From DATKUC01 sp964553615 (GTDB lineage: Bacteria; Spirochaetota; Spirochaetia; DSM-27196; DATKUC01): DNA of 64,000 nt. Where the stretch lies: positions 16,850 through 80,849 of the forward strand of contig CAZKMA010000014.1 of the NCBI GenBank assembly GCA_964553615.1, given 5' to 3'. The translations under genes and the position numbers were made by a program. Below the pieces are notes generated by a model. It was not told where the DNA came from. It made no database searches and was given only the letters and a program-made list of their open reading frames with translations. Every line of letters begins with the position of its first letter. Position 1 is the first letter of the stretch. This document shows, one piece after another, positions 1 through 9,050 of this stretch.

Positions 1-873
1 GTCGGCCAGGCGGGCACGCTCGGTATTGTGACTGCAGCCGAACTCAGCGGCATTCCGCGTCCGGAGAAAGAGGCATCGGTGCTGCTTGGCTTCTCGTCTC
101 TCGAGCGGGCGTGCAACGCGGTGCCGACGGTGCTCGCGACTGATCCTGCGGCAATTGAGATAATGAACGGAGCCGCGCTTCGGATTGCGGGAGAGAAAGG
201 CCGGTACCGGAGAGAGCTGCATGATGCAGTCTCCCGGGCGGTTCGCCACCCGGCCGTGCTCCTCGTCGAGTATACCGGAGATGATACCCTGCACTGCATA
301 CGCAGTCTCGAGCAGCTCTTCAGTCACTCATCCGAGGCGGCACCGGATGAGTTTCACGCTGCAGAGACCAAGGAGGAGCGGGAAGCGCTCTGGAGCGCAC
401 GCAAAGGGTTGCTTCCGGCGGTGCGCAACTACGGCAGGCACTTCAAGGCGCTTTCGGTGGTGAACGATGTGGGCGTTCCGGTCCAACGGCTCGCACAGTT
501 CATCCGGGAGGCGGAAGCGTGCTTTGCACGGAATGGCCTTGAAGCAGCCATCTACGGCCACGCCGGAAACGGAAATCTGCATCTTCGTCCGCTTTTCGAT
601 ATTCGCAGGTCAGATCTCATCCCGGTCATCCAGCGTGTTGCAGACGATATCTACTCCGCTGTGCTGCGTTTTGACGGCACAATTACCGGTGAGCACGGTA
701 TGGGCCGGCTTCGGGCTCCCTATCTGCGGGCCGAATGGGGAGAGGATGTCTACCGCATCATGCAACAGATCAAGTCGTCACTGGATGCCGAGGATATTCT
801 GAATCCGGGGTGCATGTTCTCCGACCGTCCGATCAGCACCGACCTCGACTCTGAATTCCTGAGGTCTCCCTGA
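1..873 (+). CDS. FAD-linked oxidase, C-terminal part (GlcD / D-lactate dehydrogenase type)
   Basis: The reading frame is open from the first base, so the gene starts outside the window; 290 C-terminal residues are visible. The first residues (VGQAGTLGIVTAAEL) match the end of the FAD-binding PCMH domain. The rest is the FAD-oxidase C-terminal domain, with YGHAGNGNLHLRP near residue 185 and the family signature TGEHGMGRLRAPYL followed by LNPG near the end. Family members oxidise glycolate, D-lactate or similar 2-hydroxy acids and pass electrons to quinone or an Fe-S partner. The substrate cannot be told from this part. The L-lactate dehydrogenase gene 1.6 kb away makes a lactate link plausible but unproven. 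It converges on pncB with a 6-base gap. Confidence 0.85.
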   Translation, partial: VGQAGTLGIVTAAELSGIPRPEKEASVLLGFSSLERACNAVPTVLATDPAAIEIMNGAALRIAGEKGRYRRELHDAVSRAVRHPAVLLVEYTGDDTLHCIRSLEQLFSHSSEAAPDEFHAAETKEEREALWSARKGLLPAVRNYGRHFKALSVVNDVGVPVQRLAQFIREAEACFARNGLEAAIYGHAGNGNLHLRPLFDIRRSDLIPVIQRVADDIYSAVLRFDGTITGEHGMGRLRAPYLRAEWGEDVYRIMQQIKSSLDAEDILNPGCMFSDRPISTDLDSEFLRSP

Positions 874-879
874 AATCGG

Positions 880-2340
880 TTATCGGCCGTGGTGTATGTA
901 CTGGCCACGGTATTTCGCAATCAGTTCCGTTTTCATCTCCTTCAGGCGAGAGCTCAGGGAAACCTTGTAGATGTGCGGATTGAGAAAACGCTTGTAGCTC
1001 TTGTCCAGAGCCTGAACACCGGCAATTGCCCTTTCGCGGATTTGAACGAGCGGCGGTGCGTCTTCACATCGCTTCCCGCCCGCCATTTTCTTCGTCAGTA
1101 GAGGTGTCACGCTCGTCCAGTCGCGGAGGGTAAAATTGCCGCGTTCCATGATTGCCGGGTGGTGAAACACGATATCGGATCCAGGAGCGAAGGATATTTC
1201 CTCTTCTTCGAGTACCAGAAGGTCGGCAATCGGGCTTTCATGACCGTTGGAGAACCGGTAGACCTGTTTGACGCCCGGATTCGTGCTCTTCGCCGGATTG
1301 TTGGACATCTTCATGACCGGCTTCCATCCATCCTTACTCTCAATGGCAGAGAGCTTGTACACGCCGGTCAGCGCAGCACTGTTCCCGCCGGTTACAAGAT
1401 GTGTCCCGACACCCCACATGTCGATGGGAGCTCCATCACGAACAAGCTCATGGATGATCTCCTCGTTCAGTTCGTTCGACACGGCAATGACTGCATCTTC
1501 CAGTCCCGCATCGTCCAGGCGCTGGCGAACCTTGAGAGCCAGATACTGAAGATCCCCACTGTCCAGACGAACCCCGAACTTGCGCCCTTCGGCCTTCAGC
1601 CGCTTTCCCACCTGAATGGCATTTTCAATTCCGCTGTCGAGCGTGTCGTAGGTGTCGATAAGCAGTATTGCGTTATCCGGATAATATTGGGCAAACTTTT
1701 CGAAGGCGCTTCGTTCATCCGGAAAAGCCATGACCCATGAATGCGCCATGGTACCGCTGACCGGTATGCCGAAGGTCTTGCCACCGAGCGTGTTCGAGGT
1801 GGATGTGCAGCCGCCGATGAAGGCGGCACGGGTCGCCGACATCGCTCCGTCCACCCCCTGCGCCCGGCGAAGTCCGAACTCCATTACCTTTCCTCTTCCT
1901 TCGGTTGCCACATACATTCGCGCGGCTTTCGTTGCGATGAGCGACTGGAAGTTCAGAATATTCAGCAGAATGCTCTCAATTATCTGCGCTTCAACGATAT
2001 CCGCGTGAACGCGTACAATCGGTTCATTGGGAAAGATGACCGTGCCCTCATCCATAGCGTAAACATCTCCGCGAAAGCGAAAGGTCGCAAGATGGTCAAG
2101 GAACTCCTTCCGAAACATCCCAAGTGAAGCCAGATAATCCAGATCGTCCCTGGCGAACCGGAGGCCTTCGAGTTCGCCCAGAAGGTCGTCGAGGCCGGCG
2201 AACACACTGAATCCACCGTCAAACGGCTGCTGCCGAAAAAACATCTCGAAGGAAACCCGATTGCGCATTCCTTCCAGATAGTACCCCTGCACCATGGTAA
2301 GCTCATACAGATCGGTCAGGAGTCCATTTCTGATACTCAT
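880..2340 (-). CDS. pncB: Nicotinate phosphoribosyltransferase
   Basis: A 486-residue protein of the usual family length. It begins with the typical LLTDLYELTMVQGYY and carries GTMAHSWVMAF (residues ~197-207) and VRLDSGDL (~258), the family's PRPP/nicotinate-site segments. It makes nicotinate mononucleotide from nicotinate, PRPP and ATP, the committed step of the deamidating NAD salvage (Preiss-Handler) route in the cytosol. A nicotinamidase gene at 36880-37515 would supply nicotinate. GGAGG lies 6 bases upstream of the ATG. It is divergent from the lactate dehydrogenase gene across 137 bases. Confidence 0.95.
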   Translation of the reverse strand: MSIRNGLLTDLYELTMVQGYYLEGMRNRVSFEMFFRQQPFDGGFSVFAGLDDLLGELEGLRFARDDLDYLASLGMFRKEFLDHLATFRFRGDVYAMDEGTVIFPNEPIVRVHADIVEAQIIESILLNILNFQSLIATKAARMYVATEGRGKVMEFGLRRAQGVDGAMSATRAAFIGGCTSTSNTLGGKTFGIPVSGTMAHSWVMAFPDERSAFEKFAQYYPDNAILLIDTYDTLDSGIENAIQVGKRLKAEGRKFGVRLDSGDLQYLALKVRQRLDDAGLEDAVIAVSNELNEEIIHELVRDGAPIDMWGVGTHLVTGGNSAALTGVYKLSAIESKDGWKPVMKMSNNPAKSTNPGVKQVYRFSNGHESPIADLLVLEEEEISFAPGSDIVFHHPAIMERGNFTLRDWTSVTPLLTKKMAGGKRCEDAPPLVQIRERAIAGVQALDKSYKRFLNPHIYKVSLSSRLKEMKTELIAKYRGQYIHHGR

Positions 2341-2477
2341 AGCCTGCCTCCGTGAGGAAAGTTACACCTTTTCTCCCCGTCTGGTGAAGGGTACTCGATC
2401 CTTCAAACGCGGGTATACTCTCTGCGTGTTTGACCTCCCAAGCTCACAAATGCTACGTTCTGACCGGGAGGAAGACC

Positions 2478-3446
2478 ATGAACCCCAGAAAAAACAAGGT
2501 CGCAATCATCGGCGCGGGATCGGTGGGAGCTACCATTGCATATAATCTCTTTGTGAAGGGCAGCGTGAACGAGATTGCGCTCATCGATACGAACCGGCAA
2601 AAGGCGGAGGCCGAATCCCAGGACATCCAGCAGGGGATGCCGCTCGGGAAGAGCGTGAACGTGTACGCAGCCGACTACTCCGCCTGTGCGGATTCCGAGA
2701 TGATTATTCTGACTGCCGGCGCAAAACAGAATCCAGGCGAGACGCGCGTGGAACTGCTCGATCGAAATGTCGCAATAACGAAGAACATTGTGACATCCAT
2801 AGTGAATACCGGCTTTGCCGGCGTTTTGCTTGTGGTAACGAATCCGGTGGATATTCTTACCCACCTTGCGTGGAAATTGAGTGGATATCCGGAAAGTCGC
2901 GTATTTGGTTCAGGTACAGTGCTCGACACATCCCGTCTCCGGAGTTTTCTTGGTGCGCGATGCGATGTGAGCCCGCAGAACATCCACGGTTACGTTCTTG
3001 GCGAACACGGAAACACCTCCTTCCCGGCCTGGTCGACGGTGAGCGTTGGAGGGGTCCCGATTGAGCAGTACCTTTCCATGCGAAATGATGTTCCGGTCAA
3101 CTCGCTGGATCCCATCCGGGAGGAGGCAAAAACATACGTCCGAGAAGCCGCCTACACAATAATCCGCGGGAAAGGATCCACATTCTATGCAATTGCCCAG
3201 GCGGTCGGCACCATTGTCGAGTCGGTATTGCGCGACGAGCGGCGCATCCTTCCCGTTTCAACGATCTATCGCAACTTTGGTTCCCATGCCGAGACAGCCT
3301 TCAGCTATCCGGCGGTAGTCGGAAGTGGCGGTATTGTCAAACAGCTTCGCTACAGACTCTCCGGTGAAGAGGAACGGGAGCTGAATGAGTCGGTCGAGTT
3401 CATTTCATCGAATATCGCGAAAGTAGCGGCGTCACTGAGCGCCTGA
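2478..3446 (+). CDS. ldh: L-lactate dehydrogenase
   Basis: NAD-dependent reduction of pyruvate to L-lactate, the usual fermentation outlet; 322 residues. The N-terminal Rossmann motif is IIGAGSVGATIAYNL. NPVDILT, then SGTVLDTSR with the substrate Arg, and GEHGNTSFPAW with the catalytic His are in order. The ATG at 2478 is chosen because GGGAGG sits a few bases before it; an in-frame start 48 bases upstream would add 16 residues not seen in the family. Its 3' end overlaps the convergent Mut7-C gene by 15 bases. Malate dehydrogenase is the main alternative, but the motif pattern and length favour lactate. Confidence 0.9.
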   Translation: MNPRKNKVAIIGAGSVGATIAYNLFVKGSVNEIALIDTNRQKAEAESQDIQQGMPLGKSVNVYAADYSACADSEMIILTAGAKQNPGETRVELLDRNVAITKNIVTSIVNTGFAGVLLVVTNPVDILTHLAWKLSGYPESRVFGSGTVLDTSRLRSFLGARCDVSPQNIHGYVLGEHGNTSFPAWSTVSVGGVPIEQYLSMRNDVPVNSLDPIREEAKTYVREAAYTIIRGKGSTFYAIAQAVGTIVESVLRDERRILPVSTIYRNFGSHAETAFSYPAVVGSGGIVKQLRYRLSGEEERELNESVEFISSNIAKVAASLSA

Positions 3447-4220
3447 GGGACCACCCTGGAGGATCTGCCGGATCTTCGACTCGATATTACGCGCGTGGGA
3501 GCCGTGCCAGTACACCTTTCCGCATGCTTCGCACAGGGCAAAGCGGGTAGCTGTTGCGAGGCTCCTCGGCGGGACGCTGCCTGCAACGGATTCCCCGGAT
3601 GTAATGAAAAGCTCGCCGTTGCACGCTGGACAGCGGGTAAACGGCCGAACCAGGCGGTCGAGATCGAATCTCCGTATGACCTCTCTCCCCTGCTCCACGG
3701 GATTCTGGGACCGCAACCAGTAGCCGCGTTGAACTATGCTTCGCTTCAGAAGCCCCTGATCCCGTGTCAGGACAATGCGGTTCTGGACCTTCGATCGCAT
3801 TGCAATCTCCGCATCGCTCTGATCATTTGAGTACCAGGTGTCGAATCCCATCTGCCGGAGCAAACGTGCAAGCTTGCCAAGATGGACGTCTGCGACAAAT
3901 CGCACGACACGCAGCGGTTCGGGTCGAAGCAGGCTCGTTCCCGCAACATCGAAGCTCTCGAACACCGGGTAGACCGCGATGCGGTCACCATCCTTCAGGC
4001 GATAGGAGAACGGGATGGGGGCACCGTCTCCATCCAGTCCGGAGCGGACAATCAGGTCGACCTCGGTGTGCGGCACACCCTGAGCCTCGATGGCATCTTT
4101 GACCGATGGATTATCCCGGAACCGGTACGGAAACGACTGCTTCTTGCGTTCGGCAGGAAGAAAATCATTGAGCTCTTCATAGAAACGGAACGTAGCCGTA
4201 TTCAACGACGCGCCCCCCAT
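3432..4220 (-). CDS. Mut7-C RNase-domain protein with N-terminal ubiquitin-like fold
   Basis: A 262-residue protein. The N-terminal ~85 residues (FRFYEELNDFLP ... DGDRIAVYPVFE) look like the Mut7-C ubiquitin/ThiS-like domain. From about 105 on (RFVADVHLGKLARLLRQMGFDT, then RIVLTRDQGLL) it is the Mut7-C PIN-like nuclease domain with conserved acidic residues, ending in a zinc ribbon (RCPACNGEL ... LCEACGKVYWHGSH). The family is widespread and poorly characterised; RNase activity is predicted. ATG at 4220 is preferred. A TTG at 4253 would add 11 residues, but the purine-rich stretch there serves the opposite gene. The 3' end overlaps ldh. Confidence 0.8.
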   Translation of the reverse strand: MGGASLNTATFRFYEELNDFLPAERKKQSFPYRFRDNPSVKDAIEAQGVPHTEVDLIVRSGLDGDGAPIPFSYRLKDGDRIAVYPVFESFDVAGTSLLRPEPLRVVRFVADVHLGKLARLLRQMGFDTWYSNDQSDAEIAMRSKVQNRIVLTRDQGLLKRSIVQRGYWLRSQNPVEQGREVIRRFDLDRLVRPFTRCPACNGELFITSGESVAGSVPPRSLATATRFALCEACGKVYWHGSHARNIESKIRQILQGGPSGAQ

Positions 4221-4267
4221 CTTGATTTTATTCCCGACTGTGCCGATATTCAATTCTGGAGGTGTCT

Positions 4268-4444
4268 ATGGACGTGAGCAGTGTGAACGGTTCCACACAG
4301 GCACAGAACCTTTCCCAGATTCTGTTGATGGCGACTCAGCAACAGACAGCCTTGACTACCAATCTCCTGAAGATGGGCACGGCGAACGCTATCAACGAAA
4401 ACCAGCTTGCCACGATGGGCTCGCTGGTCGATACCTACGCCTGA
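4268..4444 (+). CDS. Small YjfB-like putative motility protein
   Basis: A 58-residue protein starting MDVSSVNGSTQAQN, with a Gln/Leu-rich helix (ILLMATQQQTALTTNLLKM). Its size, its MD(V/I) start and the Q..L...LLKM pattern resemble the YjfB putative-motility family of flagellated bacteria; this is pattern recognition only. TGGAGG lies 5 bases before the ATG, a very good ribosome site that supports a real gene. It starts 47 bases from the divergent Mut7-C gene and its last 10 bases overlap lipA on the other strand. No enzyme function is suggested. Confidence 0.6.
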   Translation: MDVSSVNGSTQAQNLSQILLMATQQQTALTTNLLKMGTANAINENQLATMGSLVDTYA

Positions 4445-5373
4445 GCCGACTCATCTCGGAACAGGGGATGCACGCGGCGACGGTACGTTTCGTACTGTTC
4501 GCCTGCGTGATAACTCGACCGCACCAGCGGCCCCGCCTCGCAATGGGCGAATCCCTTCGAAAGCGCAATTTCACGCAGCTCATCAAACTCTGCAGGTTCC
4601 CAGTATCGATCCACCGGAATGTGATTCCGGCTTGGCTGGAGATACTGTCCGATATTCATCATCGTTACGCCTGCCGCAAGAAGATCATCCATGACTTCCG
4701 CAACCTCCTCGGCTGTCTCGCCGAGGCCGAGCATGATGCTTGACTTGGTTACCGCCTCCGGATCTATCTCCTTGGAGAGCTTCAGGAAATGCATTGATCG
4801 GTCGTAGGTCGACCGGGAACGGACATAGGGCGTGAGCCGACGAACGGTTTCTATATTGTGGCTCAGAATATCGGGTTTGCTGTCTGCAAGGATGCGGATG
4901 CTCTCTTCTCTTCCCATGAGGTCGGACGAAAGAACCTCTATCGAGCATCCCGGTGCTGTTTTGCGAATGGCACGAACGGTCTCCGCCATGATGTCCGCGC
5001 CTCCATCCTTCAACTCGTCGCGATTGACCATGGTAAGAACAACGTGCTTGAGTCCCATTTTTGCCGTCGAATCGGCAACCCGGTACGGCTCGTCGCGGTC
5101 GAGCACACGAGGAAGTCCGGTCTTCACCGCACAAAACCGGCATCTGCGGGTGCAGGTATCCCCGAGAATCATGAAAGTTGCAGTCCGGTGCTCACCCCAG
5201 CACTCATGGATATTCGGACAGCGCGCCTCTTCACACACGGTATTCAACCGCTCTTCGCGCATGAGATGCTTCAGATACTTGAAATTCTCGTTGGTGTTGA
5301 GCTGAACTTTCAGCCACTCGGGTTTTCGGTTCACGGGCTGCACGCTTGCATCATTCCGTGGCATAATGGACAT
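4435..5373 (-). CDS. lipA: Lipoyl synthase
   Basis: Radical SAM enzyme inserting two sulfurs into protein-bound octanoyl groups of lipoate-dependent complexes. Both [4Fe-4S] motifs are present: the auxiliary CEEARCPNIHECW (C-x4-C-x5-C) and the radical SAM CTRRCRFC (C-x3-C-x2-C). At 312 residues it is of normal length. ATG at 5373 is chosen because AAGGAG lies 6 bases upstream; a farther start adds 15 residues unlike the family. The auxiliary cluster is sacrificed as sulfur source, so a link to the SUF system in this window is expected. No lipB or lplA is seen nearby. Confidence 0.95.
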   Translation of the reverse strand: MSIMPRNDASVQPVNRKPEWLKVQLNTNENFKYLKHLMREERLNTVCEEARCPNIHECWGEHRTATFMILGDTCTRRCRFCAVKTGLPRVLDRDEPYRVADSTAKMGLKHVVLTMVNRDELKDGGADIMAETVRAIRKTAPGCSIEVLSSDLMGREESIRILADSKPDILSHNIETVRRLTPYVRSRSTYDRSMHFLKLSKEIDPEAVTKSSIMLGLGETAEEVAEVMDDLLAAGVTMMNIGQYLQPSRNHIPVDRYWEPAEFDELREIALSKGFAHCEAGPLVRSSYHAGEQYETYRRRVHPLFRDESAQA

Positions 5374-5437
5374 TTCAGACTCCTTGTATGGGTAAAGTGT
5401 AACGGAATATCTTCCCAAAGTACAGCGGATGTGATTC

Positions 5438-5466
5438 TTGACTCTGGCTATCAGGTTACTTAATAT
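5438..5466 (+). promoter_or_regulatory. Sigma-70-type promoter for the FNR-like gene
   Basis: TTGACT at 5438-5443, a 17-base spacer and TAATAT at 5461-5466. The expected transcript start near 5473 gives a leader of about 17 bases before the ATG at 5490, with AGGA inside it. Confidence 0.5.
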
Positions 5467-5489
5467 AAGAAGATATTACAGGATACGGA

Positions 5490-6185
5490 ATGACTGAAAG
5501 CAAGCTCCAGGATAGACAGTTCGATGCATACTCCGACGTAAAGGGAGTACATCGTGTGCAGGAAGTGCGGAATCTGAACGCAACCACCTATGTACTCAGG
5601 CTCGATCGCGGTGGCATGCAATTTCAGACCGGACAATACGTCAGTGTGGGTGTTCGCAACGATCTGAATATGCGTGAATACTCCGTATACTCCTCCCCGA
5701 AAGATGAATATCTGGAAATACTCGTCAAGGAGGTAGAGCACGGTCTGGTCTCCAAACGGCTGCGCAAGCTCGCACCCGGCGACGAAGTAACCGTGGAGGG
5801 ACCCTTCGGGTTCTTTCTTATCGACGCCGCGTCGGTGGAGACGCGCACGTTCTGCTTCATTGCGACCGGGACGGGCATTTCACCGTTCCATTCATTCGTA
5901 AAGACGCATCCGCAGATCAACTACACGCTGCTTCACGGCATCCGGACGCTTGACGAGCGGTATGAGGTCGACACATTCGCACCGGAACGGTATGTGAGCT
6001 GTGTGAGCCGGGAAGACGGTGGTACATATCCTGGCCGGGTTACCGACTATTTGCGGCAAAATCCGCCGGAAAACGACACGCTCTTCTACCTGTGCGGCAA
6101 CTGCGATATGATATATGAGTCTTTTGATATCCTCACCGGGCAGGGGGTCGAGCCGACCCAGCTGTTTGCGGAAGTGTACTTCTAA
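5490..6185 (+). CDS. Ferredoxin/flavodoxin-NADP reductase-like flavoprotein
   Basis: A 231-residue two-domain FNR-fold protein. The FAD-binding barrel carries the flavin motif REYSVYSS (~residue 60) and PFGFFLID. The NAD(P) domain begins FIATGTGISPFHSF (~130) and ends with YLCGNCDMIYESFD and the C-terminal aromatic pair VYF. It probably moves electrons between NAD(P)H and ferredoxin or flavodoxin; many radical SAM enzymes nearby would need such a donor, but that is inference. It has no Fe-S motif of its own. It lies 18 bases upstream of miaB and may share its transcript. Confidence 0.8.
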   Translation: MTESKLQDRQFDAYSDVKGVHRVQEVRNLNATTYVLRLDRGGMQFQTGQYVSVGVRNDLNMREYSVYSSPKDEYLEILVKEVEHGLVSKRLRKLAPGDEVTVEGPFGFFLIDAASVETRTFCFIATGTGISPFHSFVKTHPQINYTLLHGIRTLDERYEVDTFAPERYVSCVSREDGGTYPGRVTDYLRQNPPENDTLFYLCGNCDMIYESFDILTGQGVEPTQLFAEVYF

Positions 6186-6203
6186 TCTTCAAAGCGGGAT
6201 GCC

Positions 6204-7661
6204 ATGAAATATTGTCTTGTCCACCTTGGATGCCAGATGAATCAGTCTGATGCGGAGCGTATTCGCGCAGTGCTGGAAGGGCTGGGCTATGAACGGACCG
6301 ATATCGAAGAAGAGGCGAACATGCTCGGCGTTGTCGCCTGTTCGGTACGACAGAAAGCCATAGACAAGGTCTATTCAAAGATCGAGAAGTGGAACCACTG
6401 GAAGAATGATCGCAACCTTCTCACCTTCGTGTCCGGCTGCATCCTTCCTTCGGATCGGGAAAAGTTTCTCAAACGCTTCGATCTGTTGTTCCAGATTAAC
6501 GAACTGCCACAGCTCCCGGACATGATCCGGCAGTACGGGGTCGTAACACCGACGTCGCTATCGGCCCCCTCGGCCGCGAACCCGAATACCGGTGCTCAGC
6601 CGGCGGTTGGAACAACTGCTGCACCACCGACGCAGACGCCGAACGGCCCCGGATTCGCCCAGGTTATTCCGCTCGACAGCCTGAAGAACCGCGCATCCGG
6701 CTACTGGAAGATAACCCCCAGCTATTCATCGGGCTTTGAGGCCTTCGTGCCTATCCAGAACGGTTGCGATAAGTTCTGCACATTCTGCGCCGTGCCGTAT
6801 ACGCGCGGACGTGAGGTCTCGCGGCCGTCCCGCGAGATACTCTCGGAAGTCGAGAGCCTGATCAACGCCGGGTATCGCTCCATTACCCTCCTCGGCCAGA
6901 ACGTCAATTCCTACGGACTCGACCGAAAGGGAGACGAAATTTCATTCGCCGAGCTGCTCGGACGGATTGGTGAGCTCGGGGAACGAAGTGAGCACCGTTT
7001 CTGGGTCTATTTTACATCGCCACATCCGCGGGATATGACCGAAGAGGTGCTCCGGACCATTGCGAAATATGCGTGCCTGGCGAAGCAGATTCACCTGCCA
7101 ATACAGAGCGGAGACGATAAGGTTCTCATTCGGATGAACAGAAACTACCGGCTGGACCACTATCGCACCGTCGTAGACAACATCCGGCGCATTCTCCCGG
7201 GCGCGACGCTCTTCACGGACATCATTGTCGGTTTTTCGGGAGAGACCGAGGAGCAGTTCGAACGTACGCGCACGGCAATGCGGGAGTTTCACTACAACAT
7301 GGCCTACATTGCCATGTACTCTCCAAGGCCGGGGGCTGCGAGCTCCCGATGGGATGACGATGTGACACACGAAGAGAAGAAGCGAAGGCTCCATGAGCTT
7401 TCCGAAGAGCTTCAGAGCTCTTCGCTGGCGCACAATGAGACCATGGTGGGCAGAACGCAGACGGTCCTGGTTACCGGGCACGACCGGAAAGAGGGCTTTC
7501 TGAGCGGGAAAACAGAAGGTCTTCTCACGGTGAGATTTCCATCCCGTGATGGATCTCTCATCGGAACGTTTGTTACCGTGAAAATTCGGTCGTGCGTGCC
7601 GCTTTCCCTGGAAGGTGAACTGCTCTCAGTTGCACAGCCGGTCCTGGCGGATGCCCTATGA
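6204..7661 (+). CDS. miaB: tRNA-2-methylthio-N6-dimethylallyladenosine synthase
   Basis: Radical SAM methylthiotransferase for A37 of tRNAs reading UNN codons; 485 residues. The MTTase N-terminus has three cysteines (LGCQMNQSD, VVACSVRQKA, VSGCILPS). The radical SAM core has CDKFCTFCAVPYTRGRE (~189), and a TRAM RNA-binding domain ends the protein. The second-cysteine motif lacks the usual NTC, reading VVACSVR, but keeps the Cys. An Ala/Pro/Thr-rich linker of about 45 residues (~115-160) between the two N-terminal domains is unusual. The stop overlaps the mtaB start (ATGA). Confidence 0.92.
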   Translation: MKYCLVHLGCQMNQSDAERIRAVLEGLGYERTDIEEEANMLGVVACSVRQKAIDKVYSKIEKWNHWKNDRNLLTFVSGCILPSDREKFLKRFDLLFQINELPQLPDMIRQYGVVTPTSLSAPSAANPNTGAQPAVGTTAAPPTQTPNGPGFAQVIPLDSLKNRASGYWKITPSYSSGFEAFVPIQNGCDKFCTFCAVPYTRGREVSRPSREILSEVESLINAGYRSITLLGQNVNSYGLDRKGDEISFAELLGRIGELGERSEHRFWVYFTSPHPRDMTEEVLRTIAKYACLAKQIHLPIQSGDDKVLIRMNRNYRLDHYRTVVDNIRRILPGATLFTDIIVGFSGETEEQFERTRTAMREFHYNMAYIAMYSPRPGAASSRWDDDVTHEEKKRRLHELSEELQSSSLAHNETMVGRTQTVLVTGHDRKEGFLSGKTEGLLTVRFPSRDGSLIGTFVTVKIRSCVPLSLEGELLSVAQPVLADAL

Positions 7662-9049
7662 ACGAACAGACTGCAGACCGCCGGTTGCGCGTTGCATTTC
7701 AAACGCTCGGATGCAAACTGAACCAGCATGAGACCGACAGTCTCGCCTCGAATTTCATGCGCGCCGGATACGATATTGTCCCGTTCAACCAGCCGGCGGA
7801 TGCGTATGTTGTAAACACCTGTACCGTTACCGGTAAGAGCGACAGGAAGAGCAGGAACACCATTAACCGTGCGCTTCGGAGCAATCTTCCGGGCACTGAG
7901 TCCGATCAACAGCGACCGGTCGTTGTGGCAACCGGATGTTTCGTCGAGACCCATCGGGATGAACTCGAATCGCTCGGGCTGAACTACGTTGTCGGGAACG
8001 CTCAGAAGGCGCATATCTTCGAGATGGTAGACGCTCATTTTCGGGGAGAGATGGTTCACCCCGCGGAAATGGGGCGCGACCTCTTTTCATTTCCAGTGGC
8101 CGAGCGGATCTTCCATACGCGGAGCATGGTGAAGATTCAGGACGGATGCGACAATTTTTGTACCTTCTGCATTATCCCGTACGTTCGCGGCCGTGCCGAA
8201 AGCCGTCCTGCGGCCGATGTGCTGCGGAGTGTCCAGGAGACCGTCGAGTGTGGATCGAGGGAGATCGTCATAACAGGCGTCAATATTTCTCGTTACCGGG
8301 ACGGTGACCTCGGCTTCAGCGGTATTCTCGAACGCATTCTTGCAATCGATGGAGATTTCCGGGTACGGATTTCCTCGATGGAGCCCGATTCTCTCGACGA
8401 CCGGTTTCTCGAACTGCTGGGTCATCCGAAGATGAGCCCACACCTGCATCTGTGCCTGCAAAGCGGTTCGGAACGGATGCTGTTGCAGATGCGCCGACAG
8501 TACACCTTCAGTGAATATCGTTCCATGGTCTACTCCATCCGCAAACGGTATGAGGACTTCAACCTCACCACCGACGTCATCGTCGGGTTTCCCGGCGAAA
8601 CTGATGAGGATTTCAACCATACCGCGGACGCATGTCGGGACATCGGATTCTCCCACATCCACACATTTCCCTATTCCCGCCGGACCGGGACCCGTGCGGA
8701 ACGGATGGATCACCACGTGTCGGACGCGGTAAAGAAGGAGCGTTCGGAAATTATCCGCGAGATCTCGGACACGAACAAGCGCGAGTACCGCTCGCGTTTC
8801 CTCGGCAGGGAGGAACTGCTTCTCGTGGAACAGATCCATGACAGAGGAACGTCCGGCACCGGTTATGGAGCCCACTACATGCCGATACGGCTGTCGCTGC
8901 CCGTCGTCAGACGCAACGAGTTTTACCGGGTCCGGTTGACCGGGATCGGCGAAGGAGACGACCCGGTCATGCAGGCCGAACCGCTGGAGGGCCCCGCCCC
9001 GTTTTCCGCTTTCATCGAAGCCGGTTCCGCCACCGCCATTTCCACCTGA
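7658..9049 (+). CDS. mtaB: tRNA t6A37 methylthiotransferase MtaB
   Basis: Paralogue of the upstream enzyme, acting on threonylcarbamoyl-adenosine 37 of tRNA; 463 residues. Motifs are QTLGCKLNQHE (first Cys), VVNTCTVTGKSDRKSR (the VTGKSD type is MtaB-specific rather than the CSVRE of MiaB), ATGCFVE and the radical SAM CDNFCTFCIIPYVRGR. The start codon overlaps the miaB stop, so translation is coupled. The t6A substrate requires TsaC, whose gene is at 17803-18900. The long open frame on the opposite strand is a shadow of its codon bias. Confidence 0.92.
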   Translation: MNEQTADRRLRVAFQTLGCKLNQHETDSLASNFMRAGYDIVPFNQPADAYVVNTCTVTGKSDRKSRNTINRALRSNLPGTESDQQRPVVVATGCFVETHRDELESLGLNYVVGNAQKAHIFEMVDAHFRGEMVHPAEMGRDLFSFPVAERIFHTRSMVKIQDGCDNFCTFCIIPYVRGRAESRPAADVLRSVQETVECGSREIVITGVNISRYRDGDLGFSGILERILAIDGDFRVRISSMEPDSLDDRFLELLGHPKMSPHLHLCLQSGSERMLLQMRRQYTFSEYRSMVYSIRKRYEDFNLTTDVIVGFPGETDEDFNHTADACRDIGFSHIHTFPYSRRTGTRAERMDHHVSDAVKKERSEIIREISDTNKREYRSRFLGREELLLVEQIHDRGTSGTGYGAHYMPIRLSLPVVRRNEFYRVRLTGIGEGDDPVMQAEPLEGPAPFSAFIEAGSATAIST

Positions 9050-9050
9050 C

